A stretch of 64,000 nt of DNA from Apium graveolens. Lineage: Eukaryota; Streptophyta; Magnoliopsida; Apiales; Apiaceae. The DNA lies in contig NC_133656.1 in the NCBI RefSeq assembly GCF_009905375.1, forward strand, positions 240,282,415 to 240,346,414. The letters are read 5' to 3'. The stretch's first letter is position 1. The number at the start of each line of letters is the position of its first letter. Below the pieces are notes generated by a model. The model was not told the DNA's origin, did not search any database, and saw only the letters and a list, made by a program, of their open reading frames with translations. Positions 22,368 to 34,037 of the stretch are shown in pieces. The translations under genes were made by a program, and so were the position numbers.

Positions 22368-25300
22368 TTAGCTATGAACTTTGAAGCATACTAGATGCGG
22401 AAACAATTGTAGCAGTTCCTCGCGACTCCGTCTCTACATGCAGAATATTTCAAATTTAGGGAAACGGATAACATCGAATTGATATGCTTACTTAAAAAAG
22501 ATTAGACTCTCGAAGGTCCACTAACTCTGAAGCCTATGCATCACTTCCAAAAACTGGGATATTTGCTATTAGACCTGACAATTCGTTCTCGTCGTGTATT
22601 TTCGTGTTTCGTGTACGTGAATGTCAAACACAAAACCGACATGTTCAGGGTTCGTGTACTTTCGTTTCGTGTCGTTTCGTGTACTTTCGTGTTAAATTGA
22701 ATATTAATATATATATATATATATAAATAAATAACTAAAAATGAAAGATTTTTAGGTAAATTTTTTATAAAATATATGAAATTTAGATTTAGATCACAAT
22801 TTTATACAATATTATGAAATAAAATAATATTTAAAAAATAAAGATGCATATATTTAGTATTGGTTATACTAGGCCAATAATCACAGAAAATTTAGGCTTA
22901 AAACACTTTCAAATTGGTTTGGCAGGTGTTTGCCTGTCTTGACGATCCAAGGGGTTATTACCTTGATGCCGACACAGCCATTCACATCAAGGGTTGTGAT
23001 TGTGTTTGAGCAGGACTTCGATAGGGCCTCCAGGCAATTATCAGTGACTCCAACAATGCCAAACAAGCTGCAGTATGTCAAGTAAAGACAGCAAAAGAAG
23101 CTATTATGTCAAGCAGCTTGTACAATTTTTTGAAAGTCGGTGGATCTTCCAAAGCATAATTAAAATTTACAGAATATCAAGCACAATAATTCTTTGACAT
23201 TCCAGTTTCCAAATTATCCTAAATGGTGCATGTTGTAACACTTATTATGTTTCATCAACTCAAATAACTTTAACACGTGATTATATTGATTTAAAGTTAT
23301 TGTCTTCCGTTCTCAAGTTGAAAACTTTGGATCATTCTTACAACAAAGGGATTAATCTTTTAGTGAGGTTACGAATGGTGATCTGCTTTCTTTTAGGGCT
23401 GTTCACGAACTGAGCCGAACCGAGTTTTAAGATAAACGAGCCGAACTTTCATTTTTTTTCTGACGAACCGAGCCGAGCCGAGCTTGCTTATCGAACAAGA
23501 AAACGTGTTCGAGCTCGTTAACTAACGAGCCGAACACGAGCTTATTCACGAACAAAAACGAGCCGAGCCGAGCCCGAGCTGTGACCGAGCAGCTCGTTAA
23601 CAAATTAAAAAAAACAACTTCGCGGGCCTAGACTAACTAATTGAAGCCCAGCTTGGATGCAAGCCCAGCTTAGATGCCAACCCAATTATCCTAAATTCTA
23701 AACCTAAACTTATACTACTAACTACTTTGTCTCTAACTTGTCTCTAACCTCTTTCATCTGCGTTATTTTTTTCCAAAATCCTAAACTTTCAATCCTCACC
23801 ACTCACGAGCCAATCTTTACGGCCTTATTCATGAGCACACAAACACAATTAGACACATAATAAATATAATTGTATCAGTAAATTATAGCAAGGGTGGAAG
23901 AGGATTAGGTAAGAGTTGATAGTGAGTGAGAATTCGGCTGTATCGTGTACAGGATAGTAGTGGTGAAATGGAGTATGCGGATGTGATGAAGGATTTTGGA
24001 TACATGGATTTGATTGAAGATGAGAATGATGGATAGGATTGTCATCGATTTTTCAGATTTGGGTGTAGATGAAATTGTACTTGTATTGAATTTTTTTCAG
24101 TTGCTTTCTCTGTATCTGCTCATCTATCTAAAGCTAAGGGTTGAAAAATCATCATTTTTTTCGAGTTTTTAACGAACGAGCCCGAGCCGAACGAGTTTGA
24201 GCCGAGTTCGAGCTGAACTCGAGTCGAACATATTAAAACTCGGCTCGAGCTCGTTTTGCTTAACGAACACATTTATGTGTTCGAGCTCGAGCTCGATTTC
24301 ACGAACGAGCCGATCCGAACGAGCTTTTACCGAGCCGAGCTCGAGCTTGTTCGCGAACAGCTCTGTTCGTGAACAGCTCTACTTTCTTTGGTACATGTAT
24401 GATTTACAACAAATGATGTTGACATTTTACTTGAGGCAATAATATCATACACCAGGATTCACCTGAGAAATTCAAGAGAGGTACATCCTTGTGCAATAGA
24501 TAAAACCCCCTCATCAGTCAGACGCACACACCTATTAAATTAACAGACATTTACAAACTAATATAATTAAAATTTCTTATCATAATATATTGAGATGCCA
24601 AAAAAATGTTACCATGTCAAGTTGAGAGACACAAGATTCTTGCATTTAGCCACACACGAAAGTCCTTCATCAGAGAGATTCTGGCATTCAGAACAATAAA
24701 TGGTCTAACTAAAGAAAGTGTAAGACGTATAAATTAAACCATTTATTGTTTTCAGATTATACCTGGGCACCACAGAGATCCAAGAATCTGAGATCAACTA
24801 AAAGACTAAACTTCTTGTAAGCCACATCTGTAAAGCTGAGAAACATAATTGTAGGTCCAATATATATTAAATTTTGAACAGGATATTTACAAGATGAAGT
24901 GCATGAAATTAGATTCTTTTTAACCCGAGATTAATAGCTCAAGAGTTCAAGTTCATGAAATCTTTTTGATCCGAGACTAATAGCTCAAGAGTTCAAGTCA
25001 TGAAATCATTTTGATCCGAGACTAATAGCTCAAGAGTTCCAGTTGACTAACACAACATGTAAGGAGGGGAACTAGAACAACATTAAAAAATGACCGGGTT
25101 TGCTGTAGTTTGCAATATCATATATTTAATTTATGTCGTTTTTCCTTTTGAACAATTCAGGTGACTTGTTTCATGTACTATTGAATTTATCAGGAATAAT
25201 GTTATGCACATTTTTATTATATTTGTATGAATTATATTTTTTTCAAGTGAAAATTTAATTTAGGTCATAATTTACCAAACACTAATTTTACTTTTAGCTT

Positions 25301-28300
25301 AAAGTGAATTTAAAGAAATTAAGCCATAAGTAACTAATTTCAAGTTACCCCAAACGGGCTCTTAGTCCAATAGAACCTTTACCTGCATCAATGACCAAAT
25401 TTAAATACAAACTTTTAGAGGAAAAAATTGATACCTAGTCGAGCTAGATGGGGCTGAACATGTTTTCCAAATAGACCCCTTTGTACTTTAATAATTAAAC
25501 ATGCAGAGAGATAATCCAGAATTTACCTTGAATCAGCATAAAGATTTAAAGTCCGCAGAGCACAACATTTGCATAGTATCTGTAGCAAACCCCCGTCTGT
25601 TAGCTTGACGCACCTAATACGTTACCCAGCAAATTATAATAACTAGGTGAGATAAAAATCTTTACATGAGAACTAGTTCAACTTTACTTAAAAATCTTTT
25701 TTATGCACAAGCCTAAAAAATGAGAGGCAAAGTACCATATATGTCCCTGCACTAAACAATATCTTTTATCTTCATCACATTATCTCTAGAATTAATATCC
25801 CTATGGTATCAAACTAGTCTCAAAGTTGGGAAATTCAAATAAATTAGATATTGAATATATATAAAATATACTTACAACGAAAGAAAGACGAAACAACTAG
25901 AATGCCTAAGGAAGTTACTAAGCCCTTAATCTTATCCTTCTAAATTCCTGTCCAGTCAGGATAATTTATATTGATAATGGTTCAGCTATATATATTTACT
26001 AGTCAATGTGTACTTGACCTAAAAAATAGTAAATTAACCAGTTGTGCAAATTCTTAATAAACAGAGCAGGCTAACTAGCAGTGCACTTGGAGCGATGAAA
26101 CATGCCCCCAAGCTTAAAGGGGCCCAAAATTTTTGCAAGCATGTTATATCATATATATTTTTGAATCAAAAATTTCTCAAAAAACCCAAATTATAATAAC
26201 CCAAAATCACATATTCTAACTATAACATATTTTCTTGAAATAATGATTGAATATTGAGTACATTATTATTAAAACTTTTACTTCGACCAAATTTATTTAT
26301 AAAATAAATATAATTATTTAAAAAATTTAAGAGCCTCTGTGTCAATTTTTGAACAGGACATCATCATTATGTAGACGGCCCTGCAAATAAAATATGGATT
26401 CTTACCTAGTTAGATTTAGAGATTCCAAATGCTGATAATTGTTGGCAATCAACTGCAAACTTTGATCAGAAATATTCTGTAACACCCAAGCAATGAACTT
26501 CTTTATCAGTATCTAATTAATATAACATCTGAACGAGTGAAAATTGATACTGTACAGCAACCAAAAGAGAATAGGCGAATAGCTTAAGTTAGCTCATATA
26601 TCATACAATGGCTATTTTTATTACTAAAATAGGGAGGTAAAATTACCCTCGAAGATATGTCTTCTCCTTAAGTTAGCTCTATATGACATATTTTGATCAA
26701 AAGAAGATGTTTTCCCATTAGACAATTTGTGAGACGTATGCACTTCACATACACTCAAGACTCAAACAAGATAGAAAGGGATAAAAAACCAAGTAAAAAT
26801 TCATTCTATAGTTATGGATATGCCCCATCAATCTCTTCTTTTTTGTGTCAAGCCTTATTAATATGGTGCCAAAGGATAAAATGAAAAAGTCGTTTGCATC
26901 AACTATTACAGAGTGCCTTATTGATGTAGGACGAGGTGAAGGGTTAGAAACATGTAATAAAACCTAGACAGATGGATTTGTGGTTCTATTATTAGGTATT
27001 CATTAATCAATATGTTAAACTTTGATTAGATATGATGATCACGATTCCTATGTTGTTCAACAGAACAAATAAAACCTAACCTCTCTAAAGTAGGGCGAGA
27101 AATGAAAAAATCTATAGTCGAAGAAACAAAAATCATTGCATGTAACTAGAATAACTTCTCAGTTAAACATTATATTTACCTTGCAGCCACTTAAGTTCAA
27201 ATCAACTATGTTCTTGCAATTCTTCACCAAATACGTCATACTGAGATCAGAGACTCTGAAGCATGTATCACAAATAACTAGCTTATTGTCTAGCAAGGTC
27301 CATTATACAAAAACAAGTGCCGAATAATCACAAATCATACATTACCTCACATTCCAATAGATAGAGAAACTTTTCAATTTAGTACAAGCGGCAGTTATTG
27401 CTTCAACTCCCTTATCAGTAATTTTCTGGCAGCCATTTAAGTTCAAATGCTCCAAATTTTGTACTGAATTCTTGAACTATAAAACAACGGATAAATAAAT
27501 TAATCAACTACTTAAACTCTATAGCACACATCCTATAAATGTCACCAGCTCGTACTTGGGGCGAAGAAAGTATAGACACTGAAAATGTCTAGTATAAATT
27601 CTTTTGCAATAATCTAATAAGGGAATTATTCTACGGTAACTTTATTACGCGCACTTTCACATGCTTATAGATTCCTTAATCAGCTTAAATGTACCTGCAG
27701 CACTTTAAATGCAAAGAAAATTACCTTAATTTGAAGGAGCTCCATATGTTTATCTTCCACACCTTGTGCAAATTCAAGGCTTATTTGATTAACATTTTGA
27801 TATCTTGCCTATAGCATATACACAGAGAGATAACATTAAACATAGACAAATATACATCACAATTAAAACCCACGAGCCATCAAATTTCAGTTATATATAA
27901 ATAAATAAATAAATATGTGTGTGTGTGTCACAAATCGAAAGTTTAACAAACATACAACTTGATATTTGAATCATACGGGACTGTATTGTACAGATTAGAG
28001 GATACTTTTAGCCAGAAAACTTTAGTTGAATGAAAGGAGCATGTAAGCTTAATAAGGTGCTCAGAAAACAGTCACTTGGGGCATCAAGTAAGACAATCTT
28101 TTCTCTATATCCATATTGTATACCCGACACCCGACGGCTTTCTTAAACACACGACCAAGTAAAGTTTTTTTTAATAACACACTAGTGATATAGAAGATGA
28201 CTTTGTCTAAGCACCTTCTAAGATTATGGCACAAATAGGGTTTATAACTAATTTATTGACTCCAGTGAAAGTTAGTTATCATAGCCATAAGTAATGCAAG

Positions 28301-28697
28301 ACATTACAAATTTGAAAAGGCAATACATCACAAATTTTTCAAAAATAAAAAATTATATACTTATCTCTACCGTATTGCATTATTTATAACTATAAATAAG
28401 CTTATTAGTTATTAGATGTGTACAATTTAATTCAAATAAACGTGACTCTATGTTCACAATGTACCACTACAGAAATTATTATCAAGCTCACAACAAAACT
28501 GAGCAAGTAGTAGGCAAATTCATTGAAGGCAAACCAGTGAAAGAGCAGCTAGAAGACGTTCCCCGGCATTATTGTATTCACGAAGATCGATCACCTGCAA
28601 AAAAATCAATTTTATTTCACTACTCATTACAATCTCTCTCTCTCCCTCTCCTCTCCCCCTTTCCCTCCCTCCCCCTCTCTCTCTCTCTCTCTCTCCC

Positions 28698-28761
<64 letters not shown>

Positions 28762-29037
28762 TCAATCAAATCTCGATAAATGAATAAAATTCTCCGATAC
28801 CGAAACTAATAATTGAACATTAGCAAGACAGGAGACAATACTTACAGGCCAGAGCGACGAATAGGAGTTAAGAGAACGGCGAAGTGAAGGAGAGACTAAT
28901 AACAGAGAGATTAGGTCTTTATGTGGAACTATAAATCTAGAACACACTATTTTCATTACTTGTGGTAATATCGTGTCTCTTCTCCATTCCTCTTCTTCCT
29001 CGATTTTCGTGCTTTTCTCGATGCTCTCAAACGCCAT
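22368..29037 (-). CDS. F-box/LRR-type protein, At3g58530-like (RNI-like)
   Basis: Likely substrate-recognition or adaptor protein built of AMN1-type leucine-rich repeats. Exons (transcript order): 29037-28846, 28594-28535, 27808-27725, 27476-27346, 27255-27180, 26476-26406, 25613-25527, 24835-24763, 24680-24613, 24531-24463, 23067-22962, 22433-22368. All phases join and give 360 residues, close to the Arabidopsis protein. The N-terminus (EWRRDTILPQVMKIV...DLISLLLVSPSLRRSL) is a degenerate F-box-like segment; then come repeats with the L.L.L.GC..ITD pattern, for example LNLNGCQKITD, LNLSGCK, LDVNGCVGIK. The C-terminus reads LVCFKVHS. For exon 8 the acceptor at 24836-24837 was chosen, since the nearer one creates a stop. 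The promoter side has TGGGCC near 29130. Introns carry a hAT element, a partial MITE and a CT repeat. Confidence 0.92.
22566..22720. mobile_element. Partial hAT-like MITE in intron 11 of the F-box/LRR gene
   Basis: TAGACCTGACAATTCG at about 22569 followed by repeats of TTTCGTGT and GTGTACTTTCGTG resembles the left half of the 34855-35350 element in the SINAT gene. No matching right end was found before the next exon, so this copy seems truncated or diverged. Confidence 0.6.
23394..24381. mobile_element. hAT-type non-autonomous transposon in intron 10 of the F-box/LRR gene
   Basis: Terminal inverted repeats TAGGGCTGTTCACGAAC (23394) and the reverse of TAGAGCTGTTCACGAAC (24381) are flanked by a perfect 8-bp target duplication CTTTCTTT (23386-23393 and 24382-24389). 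Both ends carry dense subterminal repeats of CGAGCCGAAC and GAGCTCGAGC. The 988-bp element has no recognisable transposase. The 8-bp duplication and termini are characteristic of the hAT superfamily. Confidence 0.92.
24905..25045. repeat. Short tandem repeat in intron 7 of the F-box/LRR gene
   Basis: ATCCGAGACTAATAGCTCAA with a downstream GAGTTCAAGT-CATGAAATC tail occurs about three times with a period near 58 bp. No function is suggested. Confidence 0.75.
28620..28755. repeat. (CT)n microsatellite in intron 1 of the F-box/LRR gene
   Basis: A 130-bp interrupted CT/CCT repeat lies just upstream (in gene sense) of exon 2, reading as GA on the coding strand. Long open frames of Leu/Ser or Arg/Glu here are artefacts of the repeat. 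Confidence 0.9.
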
Positions 29038-30329
29038 TGTTAAATTGATTCACTTGCTGAGCAGCTGAGTGAATGAGATTAATTAAAATGAATTTATTGT
29101 ATTTGTTTAATTGCGTGATAATAATAATATGGGCCTTGAGTTGGGGCTTGGGCTATATTGGACTCCATTAAACATACGTTTGCTTATTTTTAGTACATTC
29201 TTAATATAACTAGTTTATAGTCGTGCTACGCACACGGATCTCAAAAATTATTTAATAAAATAAATAAATAAATTTATAATTTAAATTGAATAATATGATT
29301 ATGAAACATTAAATTATCTATATAATAAGTGTATTGCATCTACATATTATGATAAATTTATTTAAGAACTACTTTCGTTACATATGTTATTTTTATGTTA
29401 TATATTTTATGTGATTATTTCTATAAATAGATCTATTAAAATTTAAACATTACTTCAAATTTGTATTAAAAATTTACCATAAGTAACAACATTCATATTT
29501 AAAATTGTATTGCAAAGTTTCTATAATTAAAATGGGTCATAATAAGTACATGGATTATGGATCTTTTATAAACTTAATATGGATACCAAATCTAAAAATG
29601 GATAATCCAATGGGTCAAATTAAAGTTAAAAATCATATCCGAACCAAAATATGGATACCGAATCTCAGGAAAGGGTTATCCAGCAATTTATAATATATAG
29701 ATTTCCAAGCCTTGAATTTGTACCGATACAACAGTCCATCACTCCGAAAAAGTTAGCGATTTGACAGTCCAAGGTTAGCGATTTGACAATGTCTTTACAC
29801 TTTCGGATGGGTAGAGTTCTAATATCATTTATATAACATCCAATTCCACAACCGCATGTGTATCGGATCCAACAACCCACCACATATCAGTCAGAAAAAA
29901 CTAGCGATTTGGTACACATTAATTGCTGGTTTGTATCCGTAAAGATCCCAAACATTTTTATTTTTATCGATGCGGGATGTTACACTTAATTTCCTTTAGA
30001 AACAAAAATGGAAGCGTTATTCGTCGTTTTTGAGTCATGGCATCTTCAAATATATCGCAAAAAAAACCCATTGCTGAATGGATAATGCATTTTCTTACAG
30101 TATTGTACAATAACAATATAATGTAGAACACAGTACATTTTTGGGTCATTTTCTGAGAGATCTCAAGCTATCCTTAACGCTAACATATGACATTGCTACA
30201 TTTTCAGAATAAATGTACCAGGGGGATGCAATAGTGTAACTTCGCGGCGACTCTGCTTACAAGTTACAAGTGCTGTTGAGAGCAGATCAGAGAGTTTTTA
30301 AAGTGGTTGATACTTGATAGTTTACACTT
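29038..30329. other. Intergenic between two divergently ended minus-strand genes; repeat remnants
   Basis: Holds the promoter of the F-box/LRR gene (TGGGCC and TGGGCT motifs near 29130-29153) and the 3' region of the kinase gene. A stretch at 29208-29240 (AACTAGTTTATAGTCGTGCTACGCACACGG) resembles the start of plant Helitron-like repeats that begin near a GTGC-ACGCACGG hairpin. Repeats of ATGGATACC and CCGAATCT near 29570-29690 look like degraded transposon termini. Confidence 0.4.
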
Positions 30330-32389
30330 CTATGCCTGACTCTCTGGGCCTGCTGGTTTCGAGTTCAGAAGTGGTTGCAGAGCCTTGACAACGATTGTCA
30401 TGTTTGGTCGAAAATCAGCTTCGTATTGAACACAAAGTGCTGCAACTGCTCCCATCTGCAATCAAATGCAAGAAGAAACAATATATTCACAAAGAATCTT
30501 CAATAAAAAAGAAATTGAAAAAACTTAATTTTTTTCCTCTAAGAATAGTAAAAACAGTCATAAGCGCGCTGTTTATTGAACTTTTATGATCCAATCTGAG
30601 AACTGAACAGGCAGATTAAACTTTAGTTTTCAGACAAATGCTGAATCATATGGATCTTACTGAACTAACTGTAACGATGCACGAATAAGGATGAGGAGAA
30701 GAACCTTAGCAATCGCCTTTGGTGGGAAATCGTTTTCCAGCTTGGGATCTACACATTGCCTTACTTTATCTTCACTCAGTCTTGGAGTTGCCTGCAGATG
30801 TAATGACTTCTTGATAAGCCTACTTAAATATGTGCAGAGGAGATTTTCAAAATTTAAGGCTAAAAGAAAGAAATATGCACCCAAGTAACAAGACTCTGCT
30901 GTCCCTTTGGCATTGTGTGATCGACTGGCTTCCTTCCTGTTAAAAGCTCAAGAAGAACCACCCCGAAACTGTAAACATCACTTTTCTGAGTTATTTGGCC
31001 TGTCATGGCATACCTGAACCAAATCACAAGGACACGGAACAAAAAAATCATTACTTTAGTGACATAAAAGACTATAAACTCGTCAACTACAGAGATACTT
31101 GAATGTATTACAAGTGCAAGCCGTGTTTCACTGGATATATGAAAGAGAGAGAAACAATTCATACTCTGGAGCATGATAGCCAAATGTTCCCAAGACTCTA
31201 GTTGAATGCAGCCGAGCAGCTGTGTCAGATGACTGATTCGTTAAACTGAAATCAGCAATCTTGGCAACAAAATCGTCAAACAGAAGGACGTTGCTGGATC
31301 TGACATCACGATGAACAATTGGAGGCTGAACCTTTTCATGTAGAAACTCAAGGCCTCTTGCTGCACCATAAGCAACTTTAACCCTTTGGCTCCAACTAAG
31401 AACAGGACCGGGTTCAGCCCCTTGTACACCCTTCCGCCCTGTGCCAGTATATTACCAACTGTGAACCCCTCGTTTGAAATCCAAAATATCTACTAAAGTG
31501 AAACCTTGACGTACCATGTAATACATCATGTAAGGATCCCATAGCTGCATATTGATATGCCAAAATTCTATTGTTCGACTCTAAGCAATAACCAATCAAC
31601 TGTGTGAAATGATCATTCTTAAGTCTTGACACCATGGAAAGCTGCATGAGGTAATGTGATAGCAACACAAGTTAAGTGACCTAACAAGACCAACTATGTT
31701 CATTTTACATAAGAAAAATGGTACTTGAAATCACCTGTGCTGTAAAATCAGAGTCTGGATCTTGGGAAGAACTAGTATCAAGCTTCTTAATTGCAGCACT
31801 GGTTCCGTCACTCAACTTTCCATAGAAAACACGTCCATACGAACCTTCTCCAATCAAAGCTTTTGTGCCAAAGTTGCCGGTCATCTTATTCAGCTCATCT
31901 AAAGGCAAAGCTGGTATTTCAATAGGCAAAACTTTGTTTGCACCTCCTCTTACAACCCCAGAACCCCTTGGTTCTCCTCGATTACTGCCTAGAGAATCAT
32001 TAGACATCATAATCTGATTAACCAATAGTTTGATGAAATTAACAAATGCAAAAAGAACATGTATGAAATAGATTGAGATAGTGCATCAAGAACATTGAAT
32101 CCTAAAGTTTTGCAGTACACACTCATAGACCATACTAACTGACCATATCATATATAGTTGTAACAGTGTGCTATAAGAAATCAAACATCTTTCGAATTTC
32201 ACTTTCTGAAAATTGCAGCTTTGAGCAGGACTGCAGGATTAAAAAAAACTACATCTGAGCACCAATAAGCAGAGGGGAAATGTTACCTCCTGCACCGCCT
32301 CTTGGAGGTCCACCTCTAGGAGGCGCGGTGGTGTATTGATGACTAGGTGGACCACCGCTCTCCTCTTCTGCATCTTTACAGCAGAACAT
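30330..32389 (-). CDS. PTI1-like serine/threonine (tyrosine-protein-like) kinase
   Basis: Cytoplasmic receptor-like kinase of the PTI1 group, in tomato and Arabidopsis a target of Pto/OXI1-type signalling. Exons: 32389-32287, 31988-31735, 31641-31515, 31438-31165, 31013-30881, 30791-30705, 30455-30330; phases join to 367 residues, the usual family length. The N-terminus is short, with CC at positions 3-4 (possible acylation) and a Gly/Pro-rich linker. Kinase motifs: GEGSYG (81-86), Lys102 (AAIKK), HRD (204-206), [30 protein letters not shown], and the C-terminal [14 protein letters not shown]. The DFG triplet reads DFS (224-226), within the variation seen in this family. The exon 2 acceptor at 31989-31990 was chosen because an earlier one gives a stop. 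A leader intron upstream of the ATG is likely (minus-strand TTTTCAG near 32438). Confidence 0.93.
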
Positions 32390-34037
32390 GCTTCGAATGA
32401 CTGCAACGTGCTCAACTACAAACCTCAAATTTTTTTATCTGAAAATTATGTGCTGCAGTGCTTTGCTTCCTGAATCCTTCTTATGACTTTCTTCAGCACC
32501 AATACATCAACCTACAGAATATCATATTAAAAGCCTCAGAACAAACCATTGAACAAAATTCATCTTTTTTCCCCCATTGCCGCATTTTATTTTATTTTTT
32601 CTTTCGAGGGTGGAGAAAAGCTCAAAAAATCACAAACATCGTAGAACTGAATGAATGTCCCTAATTGTATTTAAGTGGTGACACCATAAATTTGTCAAGA
32701 ATTTCGAATTCCTGCTGACCAAATGATACACAACTAGTTCAACAATTATTTTCAAGAACATTTACACAGGTAACAACAAAATCTCGAAAAAAAAGGGATG
32801 ATCAAGTTAACCAAACATAATGCATGAAGCGATGGAGTAAGAACATACCAGATAATTAATATTAATTACGAAAAAATATCTCGAATCGCCAACATTAAAA
32901 ATGTAATAAGAAATTGTAAATGGAGGGTATAAGAAAAAAGAGGAAGAGGAAGAACAGGAAAATTGTCTCTCTCTTCCTGTGTCTGCATTTTGTGTTTTTT
33001 GGTAAATTAAGGTAGGCAATTCTTTAGCGGGAAATTCGGTTGGGACTTTCTTTTAACCACTAATGAAGATTTTCATCATTATATATAAACCTATCCAACG
33101 GTCAGTTTTCACTTTTTCTTTTTAAAGTTTTATTAAGTAATTTCATGTTTTAAATTTTTAAGTTAGTCATGAATAATACTACGAAATTTATCGAGTTTAA
33201 ACACAAATGTATCTACGATAACAATATTAATCGTCAGAACCACAATGACATGACAAAGTTTCGAAAGTAGAAGCGGTAATACAGATTTTTCTAGTATTTA
33301 GGAGTTTGATTTTAACTAGGAACTTTAAATATTATCATTTGTCGTTTCCTATGATTAATATCGAGTTTGGTTTAAACTCGAAACTATGAATATTATCATT
33401 TGTCGTTTCCTATGATCAACTTATATGGCGGAAGCGATTTGATACCCTTTATATATCAACATTCAATGTAATTTTGTCCAAATCAATGATAAAAGTCCCA
33501 AAATACACCGCCAATTAGATCATGTCAACTTAGTATTTGAGAATAGTTTTGGGAACTCTGACGTTTCCCTTTTGTCTTTGCGACCGACAACCAGTTTTAT
33601 TATAATTTTTTGTATCTTGCCTCGTTAAACAAATACATGATTAATCAAATCCTTTCATTTAAGTAATCATCCCTCAGTAACTTGCAAATGTGTGAAAGAG
33701 TCACCTTCAAAAGATAAGTAGAAACATGGGCAATTTCATTTGAGAAATGATGTTTTCTCAACCAAAAACATCAATTTAAATATTCAATGTAACCTACATT
33801 TGCTTCCACGGTTACAGTTGTAACCTTTCTCTAGAGTCTAGACCATCAAAGCTCAATGAAAAGAACATTAAGACTGAATCTGAATGAGAGCTCAGAAGAC
33901 ATGAGCATTTCGATCTTAGATCTTGTTACATGCATTTTGTATGCACAAAAAGCATGACCCTAACGAGACCTTTCAGCCTTTGTCATATGGCGAGCCACAA
34001 GGGGGAACTCGCAAACTATACAAATAAAAGACATCTG
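32390..34037. other. Kinase gene leader/promoter and intergenic DNA
   Basis: No further coding region is recognised. Near 33290-33425 an approximately 70-bp segment containing AATATTATCATTTGTCGTTTCC is duplicated in tandem. The 3' untranslated part of the SINAT gene probably reaches down to about 33700. Confidence 0.4.

Noticed and set aside
24822..24826. Alternative acceptor CTTTACAG for exon 8 of the F-box/LRR gene
   Set aside because: With the incoming phase it produces an early stop; the TTTCTCAG acceptor just upstream keeps the frame.
28450..28787. Open frames rich in Leu/Ser/Pro or Arg/Glu on both strands
   Set aside because: They are translations of the CT microsatellite in an intron of the F-box/LRR gene.
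31989..32011. Alternative acceptor GGTTAATCAG for exon 2 of the PTI1-like gene
   Set aside because: With the incoming phase it gives an in-frame stop within five codons.
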